A DNA stretch of 64,000 nucleotides from a bacterium (GCA_035528375.1 DATKYS010000051.1:1-64000), one strand, 5' to 3'; counted from the stretch's first letter, positions 24,499 through 33,187 are shown. Numbers and translations are program-made. Notes: generated by a model not told the origin, from the sequence alone.

Positions 24499-25417
24499 GG
24501 AAGACTACAGGCCCACCCTGGGGCACCGGCTCCAGTACGCCCTGGTCTGGCTGATTTTTCTTCTGGCCAACCTGAGCCCGCGCGCCCTGGCCCGGTTCAA
24601 CGCCTGGCTTTTGGGCAATTTTTTATTCCTGGTCCTCGGTCGGCGCCGGCGGATCGCCAAGGGAAACCTCCGCGATCGGCTGGGGCTGGACCGGCGCGCG
24701 GCGGCCCAAACCGCCCGCCGGAATTTCTGCCGCACCGCCCAGAATTTCGTGGACTTCATGCGCCTGCCCTACTTCACCAAAAAACGGCGGCACAGGTGGA
24801 TGACCGTGGAGGGGATGGAGCACCTGCACGGGGCGCTGAAGGCGAAGGGGGGAGTCATCCTGGCGTCGGCCCACACCGGGCCCTGGGAGCTGACCTCGGC
24901 CTACCTCTCGGCGGAGGCGGCCCCCGGCGCGGCCCTGGCCACCCGCCAGCACAACCGGCTCGTGGACGTTTTCTTGAACAAGCTGCGCGCCAAGGCCGGC
25001 CTCGACGTCATCTTCGTGGACGAGGAGCTCCGGCCGGTGGTCCGCGCCCTCAAAAAAAACCGCATCCTCTACATCCTGGCGGACCAGGACGCCGGTCCCG
25101 CGGGCGAGTTCGTGGAGTTCCTCGGCGCCCCGGCCAGCTTCCACCGCGGGCCGGCCTTCTTCGCCTACAAGCTGGGCGCCCCGGTCTGTTTCGGCTTCGC
25201 CCGCCGGGGCAAAAACGGCCACCTCCACGCGGAGATTTTCCCCGCCCTCCGCGCCGACCGCTCCGCCGACGAGGCGGCCGAGGTCCGCCGGCTCACGGTC
25301 GGGTACGCCCGCGCCCTGGAGGACTGGGTCCGGCGCTATCCCGCCGATTGGTACTGGCTGCACCGGCGATGGAAAACTAAGTCCCTTGTAAAAGACGGTC
25401 GAACGGCGTTAGAATAG
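24491..25417 (+). CDS. Lipid A biosynthesis-type acyltransferase (LpxL/HtrB family)
   Basis: A 308-residue membrane-associated acyltransferase starting at GTG 24491, overlapping the end of lpxK. An N-terminal hydrophobic helix lies at about 15-30 (YALVWLIFLLANLSP). The catalytic H-x4-E motif is His128-TGPW-Glu133 in ASAHTGPWEL. ILYILADQDAG and the GPAFFAYKLGAPVCFGFARR block follow as in LpxL. It transfers an acyl chain from acyl-ACP to the lipid A precursor, or could act on other phospholipid head groups. The neighbouring lpxK supports the lipid A role. Confidence 0.9.
   Translation: MAEEDYRPTLGHRLQYALVWLIFLLANLSPRALARFNAWLLGNFLFLVLGRRRRIAKGNLRDRLGLDRRAAAQTARRNFCRTAQNFVDFMRLPYFTKKRRHRWMTVEGMEHLHGALKAKGGVILASAHTGPWELTSAYLSAEAAPGAALATRQHNRLVDVFLNKLRAKAGLDVIFVDEELRPVVRALKKNRILYILADQDAGPAGEFVEFLGAPASFHRGPAFFAYKLGAPVCFGFARRGKNGHLHAEIFPALRADRSADEAAEVRRLTVGYARALEDWVRRYPADWYWLHRRWKTKSLVKDGRTALE
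25386..25415 (+). promoter_or_regulatory. Promoter of the PTS-EIIA gene
   Basis: TTGTAA (25386-25391) and TAGAAT (25410-25415) are 18 bases apart. They overlap the end of the acyltransferase gene and lie about 58 bases before the ATG. Confidence 0.55.
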
Positions 25418-25473
25418 CCCCCAACATTTCAAGCGGGAAAACCTAAACAAACACGGGAACCGGGATCGGCGTC

Positions 25474-25947
25474 ATGAACCTCTCCGATGCGATTGAAAAG
25501 AAGGCCGTCCTCCTCGAGCTCAAGGCCGAGACCAAGGACGAGCTCCTCAAGACCCTGACCCATGCGGTCGGCCGCTCCGGCCGCGTGAAGGATTCCGCCG
25601 CCGCCCGCGAGGCCATCCTCGAGCGCGAGGAGCTTTCCTCCACCGGGATGGGCTACGGCGTGGCCATGCCCCACGCCCGGGTCAAATCGGTCACCTTCCC
25701 CGTCCTGGGCTTCGCCCGCCTCGTCAAGGGCGTGGACTACGGCTCGGTGGACGGAGAGCCGGTCCGGCTCGTCTTCCTCCTCCTCACACCCTCCACCAAC
25801 CCCGAGCTCAACGTCCAGCTCCTGGGCAAGCTCTCCCGCATCTGTCAGCAGGAGGACAACCGCCGCCGGCTCCTGGACCTCGAGAAGATTGGCGATTTCC
25901 TCACCTTCATCCGGGAGATGGACGCGATGAACGGCATACCCGGTTAA
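25474..25947 (+). CDS. PTS EIIA (fructose/Ntr-type) domain protein
   Basis: A 157-residue stand-alone EIIA. The phosphorylated histidine is His67 in GVAMPHARV, preceded by EELSSTGMGYG, and followed by VFLLLTPSTNPELNVQLLGKLSRI. No EIIB, EIIC, HPr or EI gene is here, so it may be a regulatory EIIA like PtsN rather than part of a sugar transporter. It precedes a CBS-pair gene and two ion transporters on the same strand with a 180-base gap. PtsN-type proteins often regulate ion transport, so regulation of those transporters is plausible but unproven. Confidence 0.88.
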   Translation: MNLSDAIEKKAVLLELKAETKDELLKTLTHAVGRSGRVKDSAAAREAILEREELSSTGMGYGVAMPHARVKSVTFPVLGFARLVKGVDYGSVDGEPVRLVFLLLTPSTNPELNVQLLGKLSRICQQEDNRRRLLDLEKIGDFLTFIREMDAMNGIPG

Positions 25948-26126
25948 CATGCCCCGCCCTCGTCAATCGCAGCCGTCCCCCGGCGCCGGGACGCCCGATG
26001 GTCGCGGCGTCATGAGCCGTAATTGCGCCCGAAGGGATAACTGCGACCGAAGGTAATCCCGCCGGTCCGGGGCTTGAGGAGCCTACAGACCCTTTCGAAT
26101 AAACGTCGTCAGTTCAAGGAGTTGCG
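25948..26126 (+). other. Leader region with an 18-bp tandem near-repeat
   Basis: The gap before the CBS gene carries a near-tandem pair at 26023-26058, TTGCGCCCGAAGGGATAA followed by CTGCGACCGAAGGTAAT. GC-rich self-complementary segments such as GCGCCGGGACGCC precede it. It does not match a riboswitch class I can recall. It may be a structured leader or have no role. AAGGAGTTGCG before 26127 is the ribosome binding site. Confidence 0.35.
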
Positions 26127-26594
26127 ATGCCCTCCCGACAAGTGCGCGACTTCATGGTCACCGACGTCATCACCTGCCGCCGCGGTGACAAGCTGCGCGA
26201 GGTCGCCGCCCTCTTCGCCGCCAGCACCATCTCCGGCGTGCCGGTGGTGAACCGCGAGGGGAAGCTCTGCGGCGTCATCACCAAGCTCAACCTCCTGGGC
26301 TATTTCCTCCCCGAGTACCTGGAGCTCTTCGCCGACATAGACTTCATCCAGGATTTCTCCACCCTCCAGTCGTGCAACCTGGACGTCCTCGACGCGGACC
26401 TCCTGCTGGCCGAGGACGTGATGAACTACGAGCCGCTGAAGGTGGGCCCGGAGACGACGCTCCTGAAGTGCGCGGCGCTCCTGCACAAGCACCGGGCCGA
26501 CATCCTCTGCGTGGTGGACGACGGGGGGAAGCTCCTGGGGGTCATCACCGCCACGGACATCGCCCGGGCCTTCTTCGGGAAGTACACCGGGTAG
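26127..26594 (+). CDS. CBS-domain pair protein
   Basis: A 155-residue cytoplasmic protein made of two CBS motifs: VRDFMVTDVITCRRGDKL...TISGVPVVNREGKLCGVI and, after a linker with a third acidic stretch, VMNYEPLKVGPETTL...ILCVVDDGGKLLGVITATDIARAF. Bateman modules bind adenine nucleotides and usually gate a transporter or enzyme. It sits 56 bases upstream of two paralogous ion transporters and downstream of an EIIA, which suggests that it is their regulatory subunit. Confidence 0.9.
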   Translation: MPSRQVRDFMVTDVITCRRGDKLREVAALFAASTISGVPVVNREGKLCGVITKLNLLGYFLPEYLELFADIDFIQDFSTLQSCNLDVLDADLLLAEDVMNYEPLKVGPETTLLKCAALLHKHRADILCVVDDGGKLLGVITATDIARAFFGKYTG

Positions 26595-26650
26595 CGGGTC
26601 GGGACGACCGGGAACGGCCGACGGACGACCCACGCCCTACTCTTTTCATT

Positions 26651-27934
26651 ATGGAATCTTACGAGCCCATCTTCGCCATCGCACTCTTCGTGGCGGCCTT
26701 CGCCCTGATCATCTCGGAGAAGGTCCACCGGACGAAGGTCGTCGCCCTGGGCGCAGCCCTGCTCCTGGTGACCGGGATCGTCCCCCTGGGGGACGCCTGG
26801 CGGGAGTACATAGACTTCAACACCCTGGGCCTGCTGTTCGGGATGATGCTCATCGTGAACATCACGAAGCGCACCGGGGTGTTCGAGTTCGTCGCCCTGA
26901 GGATAGCCCGTTGGAGCGGCGGCAACTACCTGAAGGTCATGGTCGGGTTCTCCATCATCACCGCCGTCTTCTCCGCATTCCTGGACAACGTGACGACGGT
27001 CCTGTTGATCGCCCCGATCACCCTCTACATCGCGGACCTGTTGGGCAAGAGCCCGCGGCCGCTTTTAATCGCCGAGATACTGGCCTCCAACATCGGCGGC
27101 ACGGCCACCCTCATCGGCGACCCGCCCAACATCCTCATCGGCTCGGCCGCGGGGAAGGGCTTCGCGGAATTCGTGACCAACCTGGGCCCCGTTATAGTCG
27201 TAGTACTCGCGGTCATCATCCTCTACAACCGTTTCGCCTTCCGCCGGCAATTCGCCGGGGTGAGCGACGGGCACCGGATCTCCAGCTACGACGAGAAGAA
27301 GGCCATCCACGACAAGCCGCTCTTGATCAAGTGCCTGGTGGTCCTGGGGCTGACCATCGTGGCCTTCATGGTCCACGACCTCTTCGGGCTCCCCCCGGCG
27401 GTGGTGGCGCTTGTCTCGGCGGCCGTGCTCGCCTTCATCACGAAGCCGCCGGTCGAGGAGCTGCTGCGCGAGATAGAGTGGCCCACCCTCGTCTTCTTCG
27501 CCGGTCTTTTTGTCCTGGTGGGGGGACTGAAGGCCACCGGCGTCACCACCGCGCTCGCCGGCCTCATCGCCGGTTCAACCTCGAGCGTCCTGGTCCTCAG
27601 CCTCATCATCCTCTGGGGCAGCGCGTTTCTTTCGGCCTTCCTGGACAACATCCCCTTCGTGGCCGCGATGATTCCGCTCCTGCAGGGCACCATCGCCCAA
27701 CTGGGGCTGACCCAGGTCCAGGCCGACCCGCTCTGGTGGGCGCTGGCGTTGGGGGCCTGTCTGGGCGGCAACGGCACTCTGGTCGGCGCCAGCGCCAACG
27801 TCATCGTCGGCGGCATCAGCGAGAGGACCAAGGACCCCATCACCTTCCGCAGCTACCTGAAGGTCGGCCTGCCGGCCATGCTCATATCCATGGTCATCTG
27901 CTCGTTCTACATCTACCTGAGGTACTTCTCCTAG
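26651..27934 (+). CDS. NhaD/ArsB-type ion transporter (tandem copy 1)
   Basis: Starting at ATG 26651 this is a 427-residue membrane protein with about 11-12 helices. The two inverted halves of the ion-transporter superfamily are visible: FSAFLDNVTTVLL with NIGGTATLIGDPPNILIGSAAG in the first, and LSAFLDNIPFVAAMIPL with CLGGNGTLVGASANVI in the second. These paired re-entrant motifs are typical of NhaD Na+/H+ antiporters and ArsB/P-protein-like permeases. The substrate is not certain; arsenic genes are absent. The ATG of copy 2 directly follows its stop, so expression is coupled. The longer upstream frame is a shadow of the CBS gene. Confidence 0.9.
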   Translation: MESYEPIFAIALFVAAFALIISEKVHRTKVVALGAALLLVTGIVPLGDAWREYIDFNTLGLLFGMMLIVNITKRTGVFEFVALRIARWSGGNYLKVMVGFSIITAVFSAFLDNVTTVLLIAPITLYIADLLGKSPRPLLIAEILASNIGGTATLIGDPPNILIGSAAGKGFAEFVTNLGPVIVVVLAVIILYNRFAFRRQFAGVSDGHRISSYDEKKAIHDKPLLIKCLVVLGLTIVAFMVHDLFGLPPAVVALVSAAVLAFITKPPVEELLREIEWPTLVFFAGLFVLVGGLKATGVTTALAGLIAGSTSSVLVLSLIILWGSAFLSAFLDNIPFVAAMIPLLQGTIAQLGLTQVQADPLWWALALGACLGGNGTLVGASANVIVGGISERTKDPITFRSYLKVGLPAMLISMVICSFYIYLRYFS

Positions 27935-29224
27935 ATGTGGGGTTTCCCGACCATTGCGACCCTGGCCGTCCTGGCCTTCGTCTACTTCTGCGTCGTCACG
28001 GAGAAGCTCGACAAGGCGAAGGCGGCCTTTTTCGGCGGCGTGCTTTTAATCGCCGCCGGGGTGACGTCTCTCGAGGAGGCCTGGCGGTACTTCATAGACT
28101 TCGAGACCATCGGCCTGTTGGTCGGGATGATGCTCATCGCCGGGGTCATCGGTCAGACCGGGGTCTTCCAGTTCGTCGCTCTGCGGGCGGTGCGTCTGAC
28201 CCGGGGGCGCTACGGCCTCCTGCTGGTGGCGCTGTCGGTCATCACCGCCGTCGCCAGCGCCTTTCTGGACAACGTCACCACCATCCTGTTGCTCGGCCCC
28301 GTGGCCGTATTCGCCGCCGACGCCCTGCACCACAAGCCCTACCTGTTGTTGATCGCGCTGACGCTGGCGGCCAACATCGGCGGCACCGCCACCCTCATCG
28401 GCGACCCGCCCAACATGCTCATCGGCTCGGCCGCCGGGTTGGGCTTCCACAACTTCGTCGTAAACACCGGCCCGCCCTCCGTCCTGGCGCTGGCCGTAAG
28501 CCTCGGCTACCTCTTCGTCGCCCGGCGCGAGGAATTGAGGCCCACGGGCCGAACCATCAGCGCCGATTCCTTCGACGAAACCAAGTACATCCAGGACCGA
28601 CCGACCCTCGCGGTGAGCCTGATCGTCCTGGGCCTGGTGCTGACGGGGTTCGTGGTGCTGCCCTCCTTCGGCGCCACTCCGGCCGCGGTGGCCCTGGTCG
28701 GCGCCGGGGTGCTGATGCTGGTCAACCGATCGAAGCCCAAGGAGCTGTTGGGCCACATCGAGTGGCCGTTGATATTTTTCTTCCTGGGGCTCTTCGTCAT
28801 CACCGGCGCCCTGGAAAAAGTGGGGCTCATCGTCGTGGTGGGGCGCTTCTTCGCCTCGCTGACCCCGAACCCATTCTGGTTCTGCATCGCGATTCTCTGG
28901 GTCTCCTCCTTCGGCGCGGCCTTCCTCTCCGCGGTGCCCTTCATCACGGTCATGATTCCCATCACGGCCGCGGCCATCGCGCATCTGGGCCTGGGGCCCG
29001 CGGCGGCGGAGCCCGTCTGGTGGGCCCTCTCCCTGGGCGCCTGCATCGGCGGCAACGGCACGCTCATCGGCTCCGCCTGCAACATGGCCATGAGCGCCAT
29101 CTCCGAGCGGACGCCGGAGCCCATAAACTTCAGGAGCTACTTCCGTCTGGGCTTCCCGGCGATGGTCCTGGCCCAGGTCGTCTCCAGCCTCTACATCTAC
29201 CTGCGCTACTTCGCGTTCAATTAA
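27935..29224 (+). CDS. NhaD/ArsB-type ion transporter (tandem copy 2)
   Basis: A 429-residue paralogue starting at the base after the stop of copy 1. It keeps both signature pairs: ASAFLDNVTTILLLGPV with NIGGTATLIGDPPNMLIG, and GAAFLSAVPFITVMIPI with CIGGNGTLIGSACNMAMSAI. In the second half the LDN of copy 1 is replaced by LSA, a difference in the ion-binding region that could change its function. Two half-paralogues expressed together may form a heterodimer. A perfect palindrome 5 bases beyond the stop ends the transcript. Confidence 0.9.
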   Translation: MWGFPTIATLAVLAFVYFCVVTEKLDKAKAAFFGGVLLIAAGVTSLEEAWRYFIDFETIGLLVGMMLIAGVIGQTGVFQFVALRAVRLTRGRYGLLLVALSVITAVASAFLDNVTTILLLGPVAVFAADALHHKPYLLLIALTLAANIGGTATLIGDPPNMLIGSAAGLGFHNFVVNTGPPSVLALAVSLGYLFVARREELRPTGRTISADSFDETKYIQDRPTLAVSLIVLGLVLTGFVVLPSFGATPAAVALVGAGVLMLVNRSKPKELLGHIEWPLIFFFLGLFVITGALEKVGLIVVVGRFFASLTPNPFWFCIAILWVSSFGAAFLSAVPFITVMIPITAAAIAHLGLGPAAAEPVWWALSLGACIGGNGTLIGSACNMAMSAISERTPEPINFRSYFRLGFPAMVLAQVVSSLYIYLRYFAFN

Positions 29225-29248
29225 AAAAACGGGGGCCGCGGCCCCCGT
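29223..29248 (-). terminator. Terminator between convergent transporter and lipoprotein genes
   Basis: A perfect 20-base palindrome at 29229-29248 (ACGGGGGCCG and its complement) has seven A residues on its left, so it is a strong intrinsic terminator for minus-strand transcription. On the plus strand it is followed only by CTTT, a weak terminator. Confidence 0.8.
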
Positions 29249-29266
29249 CTTTACGTCCGTATCGAG

Positions 29267-29926
29267 CTACCGGCCCGCCGTCCACGCGGCTCCGTTGCCG
29301 TAGTAGACGACGTACCACCAGTCGTAATCATCGCCATCGCCGTCGGCATCAATGGCTATGGCGCCCCAGGCGTAATCATCGCCACGGTCCTCGTAGAAGT
29401 AGACTAAGAACATGTTGTCCGCGTCATCAAAGTCGTCGTACCAGTCGGTGCGCACCTCGGCCGCCCAGTTGAAGTCCTCAGGGTCTACTCCGCAGTCGTC
29501 CCAGAACGAGTCCGTCTCGTACAGGGCGAACTGCATCATCTCTTCGAGCTTGTCGTTGGAGTACGATGCAATCTCGTCAATTTCGCCCCCCTGATCGCCG
29601 TAGTCGTCTCCGTTGCAGTCGCCGTCAGAATCAACTAAGACGCTGTAGGCCGCGTCGTCGGCGTTCTGGAAGAATACAACCCAGTAAGAATCAGCCTGGG
29701 GCCGGCCCAGCATGCACTTGTCGTCGGCCCAGACGCACTGGTACAGGAAAACATGGGCGGCCGATTCCCAACTTCCCCAATGGTCCTCAGCCCAGGATTT
29801 CGCCTTGTCCAGCGCCCAGTCGAAGGCGTACTGCGTCAATCCATCACCATCTCCATCGGTAGTCGTGGTGCAGGAGAAGAGTAGCGCCGAGGCCAGGACC
29901 AGCGTCAGAATCACTATCTTCCTCAT
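29267..29926 (-). CDS. Asp-rich lipoprotein of unknown function
   Basis: A 219-residue protein with a lipobox LLFSC (lipid cysteine about 19) followed by TTTTDGDGDG. The mature part is very acidic (many DxDxD stretches such as DSDGDCNGDD and DADGDGDDYDWW) and rich in Trp and Tyr, with four further cysteines. DxDxDG clusters resemble calcium-binding loops, but no complete EF-hand or dockerin is evident. Membrane-anchored, periplasmic or surface location is inferred from the lipobox. GAAAGGAG precedes the ATG and a strong terminator follows the stop. Function unknown. Confidence 0.75.
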   Translation of the reverse strand: MRKIVILTLVLASALLFSCTTTTDGDGDGLTQYAFDWALDKAKSWAEDHWGSWESAAHVFLYQCVWADDKCMLGRPQADSYWVVFFQNADDAAYSVLVDSDGDCNGDDYGDQGGEIDEIASYSNDKLEEMMQFALYETDSFWDDCGVDPEDFNWAAEVRTDWYDDFDDADNMFLVYFYEDRGDDYAWGAIAIDADGDGDDYDWWYVVYYGNGAAWTAGR

Positions 29927-30059
29927 GTTTCGGCTCCTTTCAGGTGACGAGTATCAGGTTACCTCGACCAATTGAATCATGCTACCAAATTTGCGGTCGC
30001 CGGGCAACAAAAAAGGTGTCGCGCAGACGCCGCCCGGTTCCCGGTCCGGGTTGCGCTGA

Positions 30060-30357
30060 CGTAGGGCAGGGATTTTAATCCCCACCGCGGTTTCTACGTT
30101 CCCAAACTTCACCCTCACCCTAACCCGTGCCTCGTATTCGCGATGATGTAGGGGCGGGTCTTTAGACCAGCCCGCGGGCCGACCTGAACGGCGCGCCGTC
30201 GGTCGGCCCCTACGTTTGGTAAATGAGGAAACGGGCGACCGTGGACGGTCGCCCCTACGGGACGGATTCGCGGTTGGACGTAGGGGCGGGTGTCCACACC
30301 CGCCCGCTCCCCCCTCCCCGGTCCGTAAGCGCGCTTCCCCCAGAGGGGGGAGGGAGT
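30060..30357. repeat. Intergenic palindromic repeat mosaic, cluster 7
   Basis: A GTAGGGCAGGGATTTTAATCCCC type near 30060-30084, GGGCGGGTCTTTAGACCAGCCC near 30152-30173 (one arm mutated), a GGCCGACCTGAACGGCGCGCC type near 30177-30209, GCGACCGTGGACGGTCGC near 30235-30252, GGGCGGGTGTCCACACCCGCCC near 30284-30305 and CCCCAGAGGGGGGAGGG near 30339-30355. The part from 29927 to 30059 shows nothing else. Confidence 0.8.
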
Positions 30358-30365
30358 GGACACAT

Positions 30366-32756
30366 TCACAGCCAGAGAGAACCGACGAGCCGGGTGAGCC
30401 CCGCCGCGAGCCAGGCCAGTACGGTGAGGTACGCCGCGGTGAAGGCCACCCAGCGCCACTTCCCGGTCTCCCGTCTTATCACCGCCAACACCGCCACGCA
30501 GGGTACATAAACCAGGACGAAGACCATGAGTGAAAGGGCGACCAGCCAGCCTCCGCCGCCGGTGCGGGCGTCCCATTCCTCCTTCAGGCGTCCCTGCAGC
30601 GGGGCGGTTCCCGCATCGCCCCCGCTCTCGGAGTAGAGCACGCCGAAGGTCCCCACGACGACCTCCTTGGCGGCGAAACCGGCGACGAGTGCTGACGATA
30701 CCTTCCAGTCGAAACCCAGCGGTTCCATCACCACCGAAACGCCGCGGCCGATGACGCCCAGCGGGGTGTGGTAGAGCCTTTCGGCCTCACGGTCGGCCTC
30801 GATTCCGGCCAGCCGCGAGCGGTGGGCATCCCGTGCGGCGAGAAGTTTTCCCGCGGCGTCGAGGAGGGAGTCCGCCCCCGTGGCGGTCGGCATGACCGCA
30901 GTTCCCAGGCCGGGCAGGCGCGGCGCCGATTCCAGCGCCTCCAGACGGTGTACCGCCGCCATCAGCGGCGCATCGTTCTCCAACTCCGGCAGGAAGCCGT
31001 CGCCGGTCGCGGCGGAGCCCTCCGCCGGTCCGAGACCGAGCGACGCGGCCACCGCGGTCTGCTCCTCGACGTACTCCGCGTCCGCCCCCGCGATCGAGCC
31101 ATCGAACTTTCCGCCGTCCTCCGGCTCCAAGGGGAAGGCGGTGAGCGCCCAGATGACGATCATGGCCAAAAGAATCACCGTCCCCGCCTTGCGGATGTAC
31201 ATCCAGGCCCGGTTCCAGGCGTGCAGGAGCACCGCCTTCACCGTGGGCGCGTGGTACGGCGGGAGCTCCATGACGAAGGGGACCTGCTCCCCCTTGAGGA
31301 CGGTGGAGCGCAGAACCTTGGCGGCGACGACCGCCAGGACGATGCCCAGGGCGTAAACGGCGAATATTACGGTCCCCGCGTAGCGCGCCGGGAAGAAGGC
31401 CCCGGCCAAAAGGATGTACACCGGTAGCCGCGCGCCGCAACTCATCAGAGGCACCGTCAGAATCGTCACCAGCCGGTCCCGGGGGTTCTCCAGCGTCCGG
31501 GCCGCCATCACCGCCGGCACCGTGCAGCCGAAACCGATGACCATGGGGATGAAGCTCTTGCCGTGCAGCCCCAGCCGGTGCATGAGCCGGTCCATGACGA
31601 AGGCGCCCCGGGCCATGTACCCCGAATCCTCCAACAGCGAAATCATCACGAACAGCAGGAGGATGTTGGGCACGAAGACCAGCACCCCGCCCACGCCGCC
31701 GATGATCCCGTCCGCCACCAGGGACCGGACGAGCCCCGCCGGGATGAGCGTGTTCGCCAGGCCTCCCAGCCAGCCGAACAGCCCGCCGATGACGCCCATC
31801 AGCGGCTCGCCCAGCCGGAATGTGACCTCGAAGGTGAGCCAGAGGACGACGGCGAAGATGGGCAGGCCCCAGATGCGGTGGGTGAGGACGTGGTCTATCT
31901 TCTCCGCCGTTTTGACGCGCCCCTCGACGTTGCGGGTCAAGGTCTCGCGGATGGCCCCGGCGGCGAATCCGTAGGCCGCCTCGACGAAGTGGTCCTCGGG
32001 ATCGTGGCCCAGGAGGCTCCGCAGGCGCTCCCGGGATTCCTCCACCAGCTTCGCCAGCGGTTTGCCCGCTTCACCGAGACGAGCCAGTCGGCTTTGGTAC
32101 TCGGCGTCGGACTCCAGGAGCTTGACCGCCTGCCAGCGCGGCGGCCCGCCCAGGAAGGCCTCGGGGTGCTCCTGGAGAAATCCCTCGACCCGGGCGATCT
32201 CCCGTTCCAGGTCCCGCCCGTAGTGGACGTGGACCTCCTTGCGCGGCTCGTCGGAGGTGAACACCCGGACCACCGCCGCGAGGAGCTCGTCCAGGCCGCG
32301 CCTCTTCACGGCGACGACACCGACTACCGGGCAGCCCAGAAGCTCCGCCAGCGCCGCCGTGTCCAGCGTGTCCCCCCGCGACTCCACCACGTCCATCATG
32401 TTCACCGCCACCACCAGCGGCAGGCCGAGCTCCAGGAGCTGTGTGGTGAGGTAGAGGTTGCGCTCGAGGTTGGAGCCGTCGAGGATGTTAACGATGACGT
32501 CGGGCTCGCCCGAGGTGATGAAATCCCGGGCCACGAGCTGGTCCGGGGTGAGGGGGGAGAGGGAGTAGGTGCCCGGGAGGTCGGTTATTTCGAGGTCGAA
32601 GCCATCGAAGACGCGCCGGCCCATGCGCCGCTCGACGGTCACGCCGGGCCAGTTGCCCACCTGCTGGTGGCCGCCGGTCAGCGAGTTGAAGAGCGCCGTC
32701 TTGCCGCAGTTGGGGTTGCCGGCGATGGCGACCCGGATGGTTCTGCCGTCGGCCAT
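30366..32756 (-). CDS. feoB: Ferrous iron transport protein B
   Basis: A 796-residue inner-membrane Fe2+ transporter. The N-terminal G domain has G1 GNPNCGKT (13-20), HQQVGNWPGVTVER, G3 DLPGTYSLSP and G4 NMMD. After a helical spacer, the membrane part carries two Gate motifs, including FGCTVPAVMAARTLENPRDR and the MSCGARLPVYILLAGAFFP block, then GFAAKEVVVGTFGVLY and FVLVYVPCVAVLAVI near the end. A 100-residue insertion rich in Ala and Glu before the last helices is longer than in many homologues. It follows feoA by 63 bases under a shared promoter. Confidence 0.95.
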   Translation of the reverse strand: MADGRTIRVAIAGNPNCGKTALFNSLTGGHQQVGNWPGVTVERRMGRRVFDGFDLEITDLPGTYSLSPLTPDQLVARDFITSGEPDVIVNILDGSNLERNLYLTTQLLELGLPLVVAVNMMDVVESRGDTLDTAALAELLGCPVVGVVAVKRRGLDELLAAVVRVFTSDEPRKEVHVHYGRDLEREIARVEGFLQEHPEAFLGGPPRWQAVKLLESDAEYQSRLARLGEAGKPLAKLVEESRERLRSLLGHDPEDHFVEAAYGFAAGAIRETLTRNVEGRVKTAEKIDHVLTHRIWGLPIFAVVLWLTFEVTFRLGEPLMGVIGGLFGWLGGLANTLIPAGLVRSLVADGIIGGVGGVLVFVPNILLLFVMISLLEDSGYMARGAFVMDRLMHRLGLHGKSFIPMVIGFGCTVPAVMAARTLENPRDRLVTILTVPLMSCGARLPVYILLAGAFFPARYAGTVIFAVYALGIVLAVVAAKVLRSTVLKGEQVPFVMELPPYHAPTVKAVLLHAWNRAWMYIRKAGTVILLAMIVIWALTAFPLEPEDGGKFDGSIAGADAEYVEEQTAVAASLGLGPAEGSAATGDGFLPELENDAPLMAAVHRLEALESAPRLPGLGTAVMPTATGADSLLDAAGKLLAARDAHRSRLAGIEADREAERLYHTPLGVIGRGVSVVMEPLGFDWKVSSALVAGFAAKEVVVGTFGVLYSESGGDAGTAPLQGRLKEEWDARTGGGGWLVALSLMVFVLVYVPCVAVLAVIRRETGKWRWVAFTAAYLTVLAWLAAGLTRLVGSLWL

Positions 32757-32819
32757 GAGTCCCGCGGGAGGAAAAAGGAGAGGCCGATCCCTCCCCCTAT
32801 CAGAAAAACGAACGGGCCG

Positions 32820-33119
32820 CTAATCCACCCGGCGCACGTCCACCTTGCGGGCCAGGCCCCGGCCCAGGGCCAGGCGGGTGTCGCCGATGGAGATGATGAG
32901 GGGGTAGATTTCCTCCACGACGGCCCGGACGCCCGGCGCCAGTCCCAGCTCGCAGAGCCGTTGCCGCGCCATGCGCCCTCCGTAAACGGCGACCACCTCG
33001 AAGGCGTCGCCGGGGGCCAGGTCCTCGATGAAGAGGGCCTCGCCGGGTCGCCTCTCGACCACGCGACCGAACCCATGATGCCTGCCGAAGTGTTGCGGGG
33101 CGCCGTGGTCGTGTCTCAT
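32820..33119 (-). CDS. feoA: Ferrous iron transport protein A
   Basis: A 99-residue SH3-like protein with LAPGDAFEVVAVYGGRMARQRLCELGLAPGVRA and a C-terminal IGDTRLALGRGLARKVDVRRV, as in FeoA. It has a His-rich N-terminal extension (HDHGAPQHFGRHHGFG) that might bind metal. It is the first gene of the feoAB operon, 35 bases after the -10. Confidence 0.92.
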   Translation of the reverse strand: MRHDHGAPQHFGRHHGFGRVVERRPGEALFIEDLAPGDAFEVVAVYGGRMARQRLCELGLAPGVRAVVEEIYPLIISIGDTRLALGRGLARKVDVRRVD

Positions 33120-33152
33120 TTAATCCGCCCTATTGAGAGCCAGTCTCATTCA

Positions 33153-33174
33153 TAGTCTAGCCTAAATTAGATTA
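33153..33174. promoter_or_regulatory. Palindromic operator overlapping the feoAB promoter
   Basis: TAGTCTA at 33153-33159 and TAGATTA at 33168-33174 are inverted half-sites (one mismatch) around an 8-base centre. It covers the spacer and -10, so a bound protein would block RNA polymerase. The TTAGGCTAG core on the minus strand resembles DtxR/IdeR/MntR-type sites more than a Fur box. No regulator gene is in the window. Confidence 0.55.
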
Positions 33175-33182
33175 AATGTCAA
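33154..33182 (-). promoter_or_regulatory. feoAB promoter
   Basis: On the minus strand TTGACA (33182-33177) and TAGACT (33159-33154) have a 17-base spacer, a very good sigma70-type match. AT-rich sequence here contrasts with the GC-rich surroundings. Confidence 0.75.
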
Positions 33183-33187
33183 TAGGA

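Noticed and set aside
26911-29472. 853-residue open frame overlapping both ion transporters
   Set aside because: It is an out-of-frame reading (Arg/His/Pro-rich) of two well-supported membrane protein genes.
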